44,975 bases of DNA. Source: Planctomycetota bacterium (GTDB lineage: Bacteria; Planctomycetota; JAJSAM01; JAJVHW01). Where the stretch lies: assembly GCA_021776825.1 (NCBI GenBank), contig JAJFFG010000028.1, positions 1-44,975 on the forward strand. The letters are read 5' to 3'. Of the stretch, positions 32,256 through 40,914 are shown in pieces. The position numbers were made by a program, and so were the translations under genes. Under the pieces are notes generated by a model that did not search any database, was not told where the DNA came from, and worked only from the letters and a program-made list of their open reading frames with translations. How positions within the stretch are numbered: the stretch's first letter is position 1; every line of letters starts with the position of its first letter.

Positions 32256-33278
32256 TCAGTCGTCGCGTTCGGCCCGCAGATCGCGCGTCATCAGCTCGTT
32301 CAGCGCATCCCGGGGGCGCAGATCCTCGAACAAGATGCGCTGGACCACGTCCGCAATCGGCATCTCGACGCCGATCTCCGCGGCAAGGGCGACGACGCTG
32401 CGGGTCGTCGCGACGCCCTCGGCCACCTGGACCATCGATCCGAGGATCTCGTCGATCGTCTCGCCGCGACCGAGCCGCTCACCGACGCCGCGGTTGCGTC
32501 CGTGTCGGCTCACGCACGTCGCGATGAGGTCGCCGATCCCGGCCAGCCCCGCGAACGTTTCGGGCCGCGCACCGAGCGTGCGTCCGAGTCGGGCGATCTC
32601 GGCCGCACCGCGCGTGATGAGCGCGGCCTTCGCATTGTCTCCGAGCTCCAGTCCGTCCAGGACGCCGGCGGCGATCGCGATGACGTTCTTCACGGCCGCG
32701 GCCAGCTCGACGCCGAGCACGTCGTCGGTGCCGTAGAGACGGAAGCGCGCGTCGGAGAGACGGTGCTGCACAGCGGCGCTCACGTCGGCGTCGGCGCAGG
32801 CAACGACGGCGGTGGTCGGAGCGCCGCGCACCACCTCTTCGGCGTGAGTCGGGCCCGAGAGGGACGCGAGCGGTCGCGAGGACAGAGTCTCGGCCAGGAT
32901 CTCGGTCGGCCGCCGTAGCGTGCCTCGCTCGATCCCCTTGCTGCAGCTGACGACCGGGACGTCCGGCGGGATGTGTGCGGCGAGCTGTAGCAGAGTTGGC
33001 CGCATGAACTGGGTCGGGACCACCGAGAGGATGAGGTCGGCGCCGTCGAACGCCGCCGCCGCGTCGGCCGTGAGGAGCAGGTCGTCGGGGATCGGCATCC
33101 CCGGCAGATAGCGCGGGTTCAAGCGCGTCCGTGCGGTCTCCGCCACGTAGTCCGCGTCGATGCCCCAGAGGCGCACCGCGGCGCCGCAACGATGAGCGAC
33201 GAGCGCCATGGCGGTACCCCAGCCGCCGTTGCCGATCACCGCCACGGTCGGGAAGGACTGGTCGGGGCGCTCAGGCAC
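32256..33278 (-). CDS. gpsA: Glycerol-3-phosphate dehydrogenase [NAD(P)+] GpsA
   Basis: 340 residues. It reduces dihydroxyacetone phosphate to sn-glycerol 3-phosphate for phospholipid synthesis. Seen: the NAD-binding VAVIGNGGWGTAMA (GxGxxG), LSVVPTQFMRPTL, VSCSKGIE, LSGPTHAEEV, the catalytic lysine region AAVKNVIAIAAGVLDGL followed by GDNAKAALITRG, and GLAGIGDLIATC. The start is the GTG at 33278, overlapping the plsY stop by 8 bases; the open frame upstream is plsY shadow. It forms an operon with plsY, so the product of this enzyme is the acyl acceptor of the enzyme next door. Confidence 0.94.
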   Translation of the reverse strand: MPERPDQSFPTVAVIGNGGWGTAMALVAHRCGAAVRLWGIDADYVAETARTRLNPRYLPGMPIPDDLLLTADAAAAFDGADLILSVVPTQFMRPTLLQLAAHIPPDVPVVSCSKGIERGTLRRPTEILAETLSSRPLASLSGPTHAEEVVRGAPTTAVVACADADVSAAVQHRLSDARFRLYGTDDVLGVELAAAVKNVIAIAAGVLDGLELGDNAKAALITRGAAEIARLGRTLGARPETFAGLAGIGDLIATCVSRHGRNRGVGERLGRGETIDEILGSMVQVAEGVATTRSVVALAAEIGVEMPIADVVQRILFEDLRPRDALNELMTRDLRAERDD

Positions 33279-33930
33279 GTTCGGGCTCCTCGGGGCTGTC
33301 CGCGCGGGGAGTGTCCCCGACGCGGGGCTCCTCTCCGCGGGCGATACGGTACAGGTTGCCGCGATGGCGGAAGACGATGACGAGTGCCACCAGGGCGCCG
33401 AACAGCACGACCTCGGTCGGAGCGTTGAGCTGCCATGCACAGACCGGCAGAGCGACGGCCGCGACGACCGACGCGAGGCTCACGAAGCGCGAGAGCGAGA
33501 ACGTGAGGCCGAACACGCCCACCGCCGCGAGGAGCGAGAACGGGCTCAGCGCGACGAACGCCCCGGCGGTCGTCGCGACGCCCTTCCCGCCCCGGAAGCG
33601 CAGGAACACGCTCGAGACGTGTCCGGTCACGGCGGCCGCCGCGCACGCGACCCGCACGAGCGGCTCTGCGTCGCCGCCGACTCCAGCCGCCGACGGGAGC
33701 AGCAGCACCGCAATCGCGCCCTTCGCGGCGTCCAGTACGAGCACGACGGGGAACCAGCGCTTCCCGACCAGACGCGCCACGTTGGTCGCTCCGACGTTGC
33801 CGCTGCCGGCCCGTCGCGGATCCACACCGGCGACGATCCGCGCGAGCAGCAGCCCAAAGGGCACGGCGCCGACGAGGTACGCGGCGAGAACGGCCGCGGC
33901 GGCGGGAAGTCCGGGCATCGAGGGGAGCAT
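33271..33930 (-). CDS. plsY: Glycerol-3-phosphate acyltransferase PlsY
   Basis: 219 residues, a polytopic inner-membrane enzyme that transfers an acyl group from acyl-phosphate to glycerol 3-phosphate, the first step of phosphatidic acid synthesis. Motifs seen: GSGNVGATNVARL (motif 1), FRGGKGVATTAG (motif 2) and a later HRGNLYRIARGEE segment, among six or more hydrophobic segments. The C-terminal tail is short and charged. The ATG at 33930 has a GAGG about 5 bases upstream; a second ATG at 33918 is possible. First gene of the plsY-gpsA pair. Confidence 0.93.
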   Translation of the reverse strand: MLPSMPGLPAAAAVLAAYLVGAVPFGLLLARIVAGVDPRRAGSGNVGATNVARLVGKRWFPVVLVLDAAKGAIAVLLLPSAAGVGGDAEPLVRVACAAAAVTGHVSSVFLRFRGGKGVATTAGAFVALSPFSLLAAVGVFGLTFSLSRFVSLASVVAAVALPVCAWQLNAPTEVVLFGALVALVIVFRHRGNLYRIARGEEPRVGDTPRADSPEEPERA

Positions 33931-34050
33931 AGAGCCTCGCCGCCACCGTCCGAAGCGGCCACGCGGCCGGGGACCGGCGACGCGAACGCGACACGCGCGA
34001 CGCCCGGCCCCTTCGGTCTTGCGGAACACGGCGCGCGGTAGAGTGGTGGA

Positions 34051-35049
34051 ATGACGACGATCGAGCGCCGGGAGGTCTCGGACGTGCCTACGGGGGCCGA
34101 CCGCGGGTACTTCCACGCGCACCGGGGTGACCTTCCGCAGCGACTGCTCGAAGCCGTGCCGTCGTCCGATCTGCGTCAGCTGCACGCTCGCAGCGCGCTG
34201 CGGCACTTCCTGCTGGCGGCGCGGCAGACGATCGCGCTCGTCGCCCTCGGCTGGGTCGCGGTTACGTTCGAGGAGCCGTGGATCTGGATCCCGGCCTCCG
34301 CGCTCCAGGGCGCGGTGATCCTGTCCTTCATCATCCTGCTGCACGATGTCGTGCACGAGTGCGTGTTCCGGCATCGCCGGCCCCGCGTCCTCGCCTGGCT
34401 CGGGCGTCTCTACGCCCTCCCCAGCGCCATCGCGGCGTCACAGTTCAAGCGCTGGCACCTGGACCACCACAAGGAGCTCGGCTCCACGGATCGCGATCCC
34501 AAGCGCGCCCACCTCTCTCCGAAGCGGAACGCACGCTGGCTGAAGGTCCTCTACATGACGCCGGCTCTCTTCGTGATCTACGCGCGCGCGGCGGCACGCG
34601 AGGTCGGCGCGTATCCGGCCGATCTGCGGCGCACGATCGCTCTCGAGCGACTGGGCAACGTCGTGCTGCACCTCGCGCTCGTCGCTCTGCTGTGGAACCT
34701 GTTCGGTGGGGCGGCCGTGCTGCGCGCGTACGTCGCGCCGCTGTTCCTCGCGTTCCCGATCGCGTTCATGGTCAATCGGCTCGGACAGCACTATTGGGTC
34801 GATCCGACGGACCCGGCGAAATGGGGGACGCGCGTCGACGGCGATCCGCTCGTGAACCTCGTGTTCCTGAACAGCAACCTGCACCTCGAGCATCACTACT
34901 TCCCGTCGGTGCCGCTGTACCACCTCCCCGCGCTGAACCGACGGCTGCGCCCGTTCTGGGAGGCCATCGGTCACCCGAACCGCACGTATCGCCAGCTCCT
35001 CTGGAAGTGGTTCGTAGAGAATCGCGAAGCCCACACGGACTGGAGCTAG
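34051..35049 (+). CDS. Fatty acid desaturase
   Basis: 332 residues. A membrane-bound di-iron desaturase with three histidine boxes: HDVVHE (98-103), HLDHH (136-140) and HLEHHYFPSVPLY (about 276). Hydrophobic segments surround them (ALVALGWVAV, GAVILSFIILL, AAVLRAYVAPLFLAFPIAF). The spacing and the third box fit the acyl-lipid/sphingolipid desaturase superfamily; the exact substrate cannot be read from sequence. It is divergent from plsY-gpsA, consistent with a membrane-lipid theme. Its stop codon is embedded in the start of a repeat element. Confidence 0.88.
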   Translation: MTTIERREVSDVPTGADRGYFHAHRGDLPQRLLEAVPSSDLRQLHARSALRHFLLAARQTIALVALGWVAVTFEEPWIWIPASALQGAVILSFIILLHDVVHECVFRHRRPRVLAWLGRLYALPSAIAASQFKRWHLDHHKELGSTDRDPKRAHLSPKRNARWLKVLYMTPALFVIYARAAAREVGAYPADLRRTIALERLGNVVLHLALVALLWNLFGGAAVLRAYVAPLFLAFPIAFMVNRLGQHYWVDPTDPAKWGTRVDGDPLVNLVFLNSNLHLEHHYFPSVPLYHLPALNRRLRPFWEAIGHPNRTYRQLLWKWFVENREAHTDWS

Positions 35050-35283
35050 CCCGCATCGTTCAGTGCGCCACGCCTGGCGGTCCCGAGCACGCGATCTCCC
35101 GCCCCGGATCCGCTTCACAACCGCATCTAGAGGGTGCATGCGCGTCTCCGGAGCGAGATCTCACGCACTCGGAGCCGCCAGGCCACCGTGCGACGGGCGG
35201 GCGCGAAACGTCTCGGCGTGCCTCCGCGCCATTCCTCGCTCTCGCCGCGATCCCGCGACGCCCTCGTGAACGATCCGGGCTAG
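35047..35283. mobile_element. MITE-like element with IS-type inverted ends
   Basis: About 237 bp. The left end begins TAGCCCGCATCGTTCA and the right end, read on the minus strand, TAGCCCGGATCGTTCA (15 of 16 identical). The outer 26 bases of the left end recur perfectly at 118-143. No transposase gene is visible inside. It overlaps the desaturase stop codon on one side and abuts hairpin repeat copy 4 on the other. Confidence 0.5.
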
Positions 35284-35341
35284 CAGGCTGCCGGAGTTGC
35301 GGCCTCGACGGGCCACGCCGGTCGGCGCGACAGCCAGCTAG
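35280..35341 (+). repeat. 62-bp CTAG-bounded hairpin repeat, copy 4
   Basis: Begins CTAGCAGGCTGCCGGAG and ends GCGCGACAGCCAGCTAG. Same length and layout as the copy at 14113-14174, with scattered substitutions that partly keep the arms paired. It stands alone here with no transposase remnant beside it. Confidence 0.7.
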
Positions 35342-35526
35342 TTAGACCGCTCGCCGGGCACCGGAGCGTGGCTGGCTTGGGCGTGACTGCGATGGGTAGC
35401 AAGCTGTCGCGGCAACCTCGCGCGGACGTCTCCCCGGGCGGGGTCAAGTCGAGCGATCCCGGAATCCGATGCAGCCGAAGGGGAAGCACGAGGCTCCCCG
35501 CGTGATCGCGTTCCTGGAGATCGCCC
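35342..35526. other. Leader region of the TPR gene
   Basis: 185 bases between hairpin repeat copy 4 and the TPR gene. No coding sequence; a GGAG lies about 8-11 bases before the ATG at 35527. No promoter is evident by eye. Confidence 0.3.
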
Positions 35527-36921
35527 ATGCTGCTGTCCAGCCTCTTCACGCCGCGACGCTTCGCGGCTCTCGCCGTGTTCGTTGCCCTGGCCGTTCCGGC
35601 CGTGGCCGACGGGAAGTCGGATCTTGATGCCGCCCTGACGGCGGTCCGGGCGGGAGACCTCGACGCTGCGCTCACGCTGGCGGAGAAGGTCGGAGCGACG
35701 GATCCATGGCGCGGCGACGCGCGCTTCTGCGCCGCGTGGGTGCACGCCCAGAAGGGCCGTCACGACAAGGCGGCCGCGGCCTATCAGGAGGTCGTCAAAC
35801 TGCGGCCCTCGGACAGCCGTGCGTGGAACAACCTCGGCGCCTCGCTCGACGAGATCGGCAAACTGCCCGAGGCCGTGAAGGCCTACGACAGCGCGATCGC
35901 CGCCGACCCGCGTTACGCGCCTGCGTACAACAACAAGGGCGTTTCGCTGGACCGTCTTGGTGAGGGCCGCGAGGCCGCGAAGGCGTTCGAGAAGGCGATC
36001 GAGATCGATGCCGAGTACGCCGCGCCGCACAACAACCTCGGTGCCTGGTACTACCAGTTGGGCCGTCGCCGCGACGCCGCCGCCGCTTGGGCGCGTGCCG
36101 CGGAGCTCGACCCGAGCTACGTCTCGCCGATCGTGAACTCGGCCGTCCTCGACTTCGAGGGCGACCAGGAGCTGACCGCCGAGACCCGTCTCTGGAACCT
36201 GGTGCGCTCCGGCCGCGCGACGGCCGACGTCTGGTTCAACCTCGGCGTCTTCGCGTACAAGCGCGGCGCTGTCGACAAGGCCCTCGAGTGCATGGAGGAG
36301 GCCGACGTGGCCCGCCCGCTGCACGCCGAGACTCTGAACAACATGGGCGTCCTGTACTACCTGCAGGGTGGTGCCGACCGCCGTGCCGAGCTCGCGCTCC
36401 GCAAGTGCGTCGAGAAGGACCCCAAGATGGCGAAGGCCTGGGACAACCTCGGTCTCGTTCTCTACCGCGGCGGTCGCTACAAGGACGCCCGCGAGTCGTT
36501 CGAGCAGGAGGTCGCGCTGGCGGCCGACTCCGGCGTCGCGCACTACAACCTGGGTTGCGCGCTGGCCGCCGAGGGCAACGTCCCTGGTGCCACGCTCGCG
36601 TTCGAGACCGCGACCACTCTGGCGCCGGATCACGTCGAGTCGCTGCACAACCTGGCGGTGCTCATGGGCGAGCGCAAGGACCGCGAGTCGGAGCAGCAGC
36701 TCTCGCTCCTGCGCCGCGTCGTGAAGGCCGACGAGAAGTACGCGGCCGGCCACCTCTCGCTCGGTCGCTTCTATCAGAGCGACCCGGTGCACCGGGATCT
36801 CGAGCTCGCGTTCAAGCACTACGAGAAGTACGTGCGGCTCGAGCGCGGCAGCCCCGACACGGTCGCCGAGGTCGTCGGCACGATGCGTCTGCTCCGCGAC
36901 CGGATGAACGCCGGCCGCTGA
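35527..36921 (+). CDS. Secreted TPR-repeat protein
   Basis: 464 residues with a signal peptide (RRFAALAVFVALAVPAVADG, cleaved near 28). The rest is about ten tetratricopeptide repeats, the clearest being AWNNLGASLDEIGKLPEAVKAYDSAI and AYNNKGVSLDRLGEGREAAKAFEKAI, then ETLNNMGVLYYLQGG and AWDNLGLVLYRGGRYKDARESFEQEV. Such proteins scaffold protein complexes in the periplasm; no partner can be named. An isolated gene bounded by repeats on both sides. Confidence 0.83.
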   Translation: MLLSSLFTPRRFAALAVFVALAVPAVADGKSDLDAALTAVRAGDLDAALTLAEKVGATDPWRGDARFCAAWVHAQKGRHDKAAAAYQEVVKLRPSDSRAWNNLGASLDEIGKLPEAVKAYDSAIAADPRYAPAYNNKGVSLDRLGEGREAAKAFEKAIEIDAEYAAPHNNLGAWYYQLGRRRDAAAAWARAAELDPSYVSPIVNSAVLDFEGDQELTAETRLWNLVRSGRATADVWFNLGVFAYKRGAVDKALECMEEADVARPLHAETLNNMGVLYYLQGGADRRAELALRKCVEKDPKMAKAWDNLGLVLYRGGRYKDARESFEQEVALAADSGVAHYNLGCALAAEGNVPGATLAFETATTLAPDHVESLHNLAVLMGERKDRESEQQLSLLRRVVKADEKYAAGHLSLGRFYQSDPVHRDLELAFKHYEKYVRLERGSPDTVAEVVGTMRLLRDRMNAGR

Positions 36922-36930
36922 ACCGCCCAC

Positions 36931-36975
36931 CGCTGACCCACCTGCCGCCGACCCACTTGCTGCGGACCCACTTGC
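36931..36975. repeat. 15-bp tandem repeat downstream of the TPR gene
   Basis: Three 15-bp units with the shared core gacccac(c/t)tgc lie directly after the TPR stop codon and before the convergent glycosyltransferase gene. A fourth, degraded unit follows. Confidence 0.6.
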
Positions 36976-37017
36976 TACGGACACAGAGAAGGGGATCAGC
37001 GCGGGAGGCTCACGGGC

Positions 37018-38874
37018 TCAGCGCGTGACTCGGAACGCGGCGATCTCGCTCCCCCTGGCCACGGCCACCGGCGAGACGGCGCCCCGTTCCACGAGCCCGG
37101 CGAGGACGTCGCGATGGGGCACGCCGCCGTCGGGTGCGCGCCGGAAGAGGTCCAGGACGATCCAGTCGGCGCGCTCGGCCACGAGGCGTTCGACGAGGTC
37201 GTCCAGGCGTTCCGAGTCCACGCCGTGGCGCTTGATCGCGCGCCCGTGGATGCCCCAGAGCGGGATGTCGACCGCCTCGCCGCCGCCCTGTCTCAGATCG
37301 CGGTCCGCATAGTACGCCACGAGCGGCTCGGCGAAACTGGCGACGCGCAGCGTGCCTGCGGCAGTCGAGCGTTCGGCCAGCTCCGCGCCGAGCTGCCGCG
37401 CGTCGAGCCCGCCGACTCCCGCCGGGCGCAGCACCGCCCGCGACGCGAGGGGAATGGACAGCAGGAGCGCGAGGACGAGCGCGAACCGGCGCCGCGACGT
37501 CACGCGGGGCAGGACGGCGCCGAGAACCGCCAGACCCTCTCCGGCGAACGGGAGCAGGAGCGCGGCGGACGCCAGGATGTGGCGCCCTCCTCCGTATCCC
37601 CACCCGGTCTGCAGTCGCACGACGAGCGCCCCCAGCACGGCGGCCGTGCCCGCGAGGAGCAGCCGCGGGGGGCGCGACCGTCGTCGCCGCCAGCGACGGA
37701 ACGGCAGCAGGCCGAGGATGACGAGGAGCGCCACCGGGGCGGTGAGCGCGCTGTCGTAGGCTCCGATCGTGCCGCGTACGGCGTGGAGCACGGTGCGAGG
37801 CGGCGCCGTCGGAACCTCCGGCACCCCAGTCGCGATCTCTGGCACCCCTGCTGCGGGAATCGGTTGCGTCGTCGCCGCACCGACGAATCGGGCCACGTCC
37901 TTCTTTGGGCTGAGCGCGAGGCGACCACGCGCATGCGTGAGCAGTCCGGCGTACGGCAGCGCCAAGAAGAGGAACCCGGCCAGGAAGAACCCCGCGCGCC
38001 GCACCCGCGCCCGGCGGGCCGCGATGACCAGCGCGGCGAGGCAGGCGGGAGCGGCGATGAGGCCCTCCGGACGGCAGAGGTACGCGACGGCGGCGCAAAG
38101 ACCGGCTCCTGCCAGCCTCGCTCCGACGCGACGTTGGCCCTCGAGAGCGGCGATCGTGAGGGCAAGCGAGCCCAGGAAGAATGGCAGGAAGAAGCCCTCC
38201 GCGAGCGGCACCGCTCCCGCTTCCACCGCCTTCGGCAGGGCGGCGTAAAGGATGCACGCGGCTGCGGCAGCGTGACGACCGCAGGCCCAGCGCGCGAGAG
38301 CGTGGAGGGGCCAGACCGCGAGCGCACTACCGATGAGGGAGAGGAGCGTCGCCACCAGCTCCGGATCGGCCACGAAGGACCCGAGCGCGATGAGAGTTGG
38401 CGGGAGCGGGTGATGGGGTAGCAGCGGCTCGACGAAGAAGATGGCCGGCCCCTCGACGACGAGCCGTCGCGCGGCGCGCACCAGGCCCGCGCTGTCGTTC
38501 AGGATGGCTGGGTTGACGAACGCCGCGGCACCGCGGATGACGAACGCGAGCAGAACGAGCCAACGCGTCTCGGTGGCAGCCCGGACCCAGCGGAGCGGCA
38601 CGGCGACACTCGGCAGTCCGCTGACCGGCGCCGGTGAGGGTGCCGGTGCCGGCTCCGACGTCGTGGTCGGCTCGCCCGTCGCTTCGGAGACCACCTCCGA
38701 CGGCTCGGGCTTCGCCGGATCGGTGTTGGCCGGATCGGTGTTGGCTGGATCGGTGTTGGCTGGGCTGGGCTGGGCCGGGCTGGGCTGGGCCGGGCTGGGC
38801 GTGGCCGGGTCGGGTTGGGCGGGGTTCGGCCCCTCATCCGGCTCAGTCGGGGTGGGAGCATCGTCCGTCGACAC
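37018..38874 (-). CDS. GT39/ArnT-like membrane glycosyltransferase with repetitive N-terminus
   Basis: 618 residues. Residues 1-80 are Pro/Thr/Ala-rich and include tandem PAQPS and PANTD pentapeptides. About ten hydrophobic segments follow, with a Rossmann-free membrane architecture typical of GT-C enzymes. The first periplasmic loop has AAAFVNPAILNDSAGLVRAARRL and LLPHHPLPPTLIALGSFVAD, resembling the acidic catalytic loop of PMT/ArnT-type (GT39/GT83) enzymes that use polyprenyl-phosphate sugars. The C-terminal region is soluble and beta/alpha. Acceptor unknown; it could glycosylate protein or lipid. Convergent with the TPR gene. Confidence 0.7.
   Translation of the reverse strand: MSTDDAPTPTEPDEGPNPAQPDPATPSPAQPSPAQPSPANTDPANTDPANTDPAKPEPSEVVSEATGEPTTTSEPAPAPSPAPVSGLPSVAVPLRWVRAATETRWLVLLAFVIRGAAAFVNPAILNDSAGLVRAARRLVVEGPAIFFVEPLLPHHPLPPTLIALGSFVADPELVATLLSLIGSALAVWPLHALARWACGRHAAAAACILYAALPKAVEAGAVPLAEGFFLPFFLGSLALTIAALEGQRRVGARLAGAGLCAAVAYLCRPEGLIAAPACLAALVIAARRARVRRAGFFLAGFLFLALPYAGLLTHARGRLALSPKKDVARFVGAATTQPIPAAGVPEIATGVPEVPTAPPRTVLHAVRGTIGAYDSALTAPVALLVILGLLPFRRWRRRRSRPPRLLLAGTAAVLGALVVRLQTGWGYGGGRHILASAALLLPFAGEGLAVLGAVLPRVTSRRRFALVLALLLSIPLASRAVLRPAGVGGLDARQLGAELAERSTAAGTLRVASFAEPLVAYYADRDLRQGGGEAVDIPLWGIHGRAIKRHGVDSERLDDLVERLVAERADWIVLDLFRRAPDGGVPHRDVLAGLVERGAVSPVAVARGSEIAAFRVTR
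38717..38806. repeat. VNTR encoding PANTD and PAQPS pentapeptides
   Basis: Six 15-bp units in two sets: 38717-38761 (three units with ggatcggtgttgg, encoding NTDPA) and 38762-38806 (three units with gggctgggctgg, encoding QPSPA). Unit length is a multiple of three, so copy-number change keeps the glycosyltransferase in frame. Confidence 0.85.
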
Positions 38875-39188
38875 GGGCGGAGGTTACCCCACGCCGGGTC
38901 CCGATCGCCCTCTGTGCTGGCCTCTCGACGCGCCGCCACGCGCGCCGCCAGAATTGGCGCGACGATGGCGCGATTTCGCCAGTCGTGCTGCGCCAATGGG
39001 ACACGGCGGACACTCGTGCGTGGCGGAACGCGCGGCGGCGGATTGGGCGTCTCCTGCGGATCGTTCGTAAAACCTTTTGTCACGGTTGGTTGTGGCTACG
39101 CTGAGTCGGTTCCGACGGACAATTCGACATGGCACGCCACACGCATTGGAACGACAGGGCCACGCCGAACGTCCAACGGAGGGAACGG
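38875..39188. other. Divergent intergenic region
   Basis: 314 bases between the glycosyltransferase (minus) and the small secreted protein (plus). AT-richer around 39060-39100 (aaaaccttttgtcacgg), the likeliest promoter area for the plus-strand pair. A strong GGAGGG lies at 39178-39183. No gene seen. Confidence 0.35.
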
Positions 39189-39701
39189 ATGGCGCGCAGG
39201 AGCGAGCGGAGGGCGGATCGTCGGATCGGAGCGCGTCAGCGCTGCGGTCGCATCGGCGTATGCGCACTCGGTCTCCTGGTTGCGACCCTGTTCCTCAGCT
39301 CGACCTTCGTCACGGCGGCGCCGCTCGCGGGGGCCTCGCCGCTCGCTGACGGTGCGGATGGCGACGTTGCGGACGCAGATGCGGCGGAGACCAAGAAGAA
39401 GGCCCACGTCGATGCCGCGGCCGTCTACTTCGGCAACGCCAAGCACTGGTCGAAGCCGGCTGAGGTCGATCCAGACCTCGTCTACGCAGAGATCCCGGAG
39501 TACCGGAAGATCGTCGAGGACGAGCTCGAGCCGGACGATCCCAAGTATCAACTGCTGCTCAGCAAGGCGAGCAAGCGCTTCCTCGCTGCCGTGGCGAAGG
39601 CGGCTCGCGATGCTGGCCACGACATGGTCGCGCGCTCGGGCTCGATTCAGAACGTCGAGGACGTGCCCGACCTGACGCAGAGCGTCATCGATCGGCTCTG
39701 A
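39189..39701 (+). CDS. Small secreted protein coupled to a secretin, unknown function
   Basis: 170 residues. An Arg-rich start (MARRSERRADRRIGARQR) precedes one hydrophobic signal segment (VCALGLLVATLFLSSTFVTAAPLAG). The mature part is helical and acidic then basic: YFGNAKHWSKPAEVDPDLVYAEIPEYRKIVEDELEPDDPKY, then KASKRFLAAVAKAARDAGHDMVARSG. The GGAGGG 5 bases before the ATG at 39189 supports this start over an ATG 60 bases upstream. It ends 4 bases before the secretin gene, so the two are probably co-translated. The fold suggests a pilotin-like or OmpH-like partner, but this is speculation. Confidence 0.6.
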   Translation: MARRSERRADRRIGARQRCGRIGVCALGLLVATLFLSSTFVTAAPLAGASPLADGADGDVADADAAETKKKAHVDAAAVYFGNAKHWSKPAEVDPDLVYAEIPEYRKIVEDELEPDDPKYQLLLSKASKRFLAAVAKAARDAGHDMVARSGSIQNVEDVPDLTQSVIDRL

Positions 39702-39705
39702 ACCG

Positions 39706-40914
39706 TTGATACGCCGGGGAGCCCTGACGTCGCTCGCGGTCCTGGCCACGGCCCTGCTCGCGACACCGGGTGTCGCGCAAGAGGCGCCCGCCCCAGTGAA
39801 GCCCGCAACGGATCCCGTCGCTGAGCTCCCAACTCCCGCCCCCGAGTTCATCGACGCCGAGACGATCCGCAAGCCCAACGGGATGGTGGTCCGGTACTAC
39901 CGCGTCAACGCGATCTCGCCGGAGCTGCTGCGCACGGAACTCGATCGCTGGAAGACGAAGACGGCGTCGATCGTGGCGATGGGGCCGGGGTACCCGGCGG
40001 GCTTCAAGAGGTCGAAGGACGGCCGCAGCCTGCAGGCGGTCATCGTCCAGAGCCTCCTGCGCATCGAAGAGCACGAGGACAACTGGCCGGTCCTCCAGGG
40101 CGTGATCGACCGCGTCGACGTTCCCCAGCCGCAGGTCTACATCGAGGCGCGCATCGTCGAGGTCACGCACGGCGACGATCTGCGCATCGGTCTCGACGCG
40201 TCGAACATCCGCACCGACCGACCGGTCGGGGATCTGTTCTTCAAGCGCTTCGATGTCGAGTTCGAGAACAAACTCTCGTCCGGCGTCTCGTCGCTGACGC
40301 TCGGTAGCGCGGACAAGTTCGTGAAGTTCGACTACGTCCTGCAACTCGGCAAGGCCGGCGCACGGGCCGAGGTGCTCTCACAGCCCGGCATCGTGGCGCA
40401 GCAGGGCGAGCCGGCGGAGATCTTCGTCGGTGAGGACGAGCCGATCGTCACGCAGAACCTGAACGGCAACAACGTCACGGCGACGACCAAGTTCCAGCCG
40501 GTTGGCCTGACGCTTCGCGTCACGCCGCTCCTGATCGGCCGCGACACGGTCCGCGCATCGGTCGCCCCCGAGGTCTCGCGCATCTCCGAGTTCCGCACGA
40601 CGGCCACCTCGACCGATCGTGACGTCATCAACCCGGTGATCGCCACGCGGCGAGCGAGCACGGTCGTCGACGTCCCGGACGGCGAGACGCTCGTGATCAG
40701 CGGGCTCACGCAGGAGACCGAGATCCAGGAGCGCAGCGGCATCCCGATCCTCATGGACATCCCGGTCCTCGGCCGACTGTTCGGCCAGACGACGGAGCGC
40801 AGCCAGCGCACCGAGCTCGTCTTCTTCGTGACCTTCAAGATCCTCCGCCCAGGCGACGGGCGCGTGATCGTCCCCCCGGTCGAGAAGCTTCGAACCGAGA
40901 ACGGGAACGACTAA
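39706..40914 (+). CDS. Compact secretin (type II/III secretion system protein family)
   Basis: 402 residues with a signal peptide (ALTSLAVLATALLATPGVAQ). An N-terminal alpha/beta domain (about 50-140) precedes the secretin beta domain (about 140-385). Seen: PQPQVYIEARIVEVTHGDDLRIGLD, RAEVLSQPGIVAQQGEPAEIFVGEDEPI, VDVPDGETLVISGL, and the conserved secretin lip GIPILMDIPVLGRLFGQ followed by TELVFFVTFKIL. Starts with TTG at 39706. Shorter than typical GspD or PilQ (600 or more) and without N0-N3 repeats, so it is a minimal outer-membrane ring. No other secretion-system gene is in the window. Confidence 0.87.
   Translation: MIRRGALTSLAVLATALLATPGVAQEAPAPVKPATDPVAELPTPAPEFIDAETIRKPNGMVVRYYRVNAISPELLRTELDRWKTKTASIVAMGPGYPAGFKRSKDGRSLQAVIVQSLLRIEEHEDNWPVLQGVIDRVDVPQPQVYIEARIVEVTHGDDLRIGLDASNIRTDRPVGDLFFKRFDVEFENKLSSGVSSLTLGSADKFVKFDYVLQLGKAGARAEVLSQPGIVAQQGEPAEIFVGEDEPIVTQNLNGNNVTATTKFQPVGLTLRVTPLLIGRDTVRASVAPEVSRISEFRTTATSTDRDVINPVIATRRASTVVDVPDGETLVISGLTQETEIQERSGIPILMDIPVLGRLFGQTTERSQRTELVFFVTFKILRPGDGRVIVPPVEKLRTENGND

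Noticed and set aside
35338..36984. A 548-codon minus-strand frame across the TPR gene
   Set aside because: Its Val/Leu/Arg repeats mirror the TPR repeats of the plus strand.
38875..39188. Specific -35/-10 promoter (TTGTCA and TACGCT) before the secretin pair
   Set aside because: The spacer is only 14 bases, too short for a convincing sigma-70 promoter.
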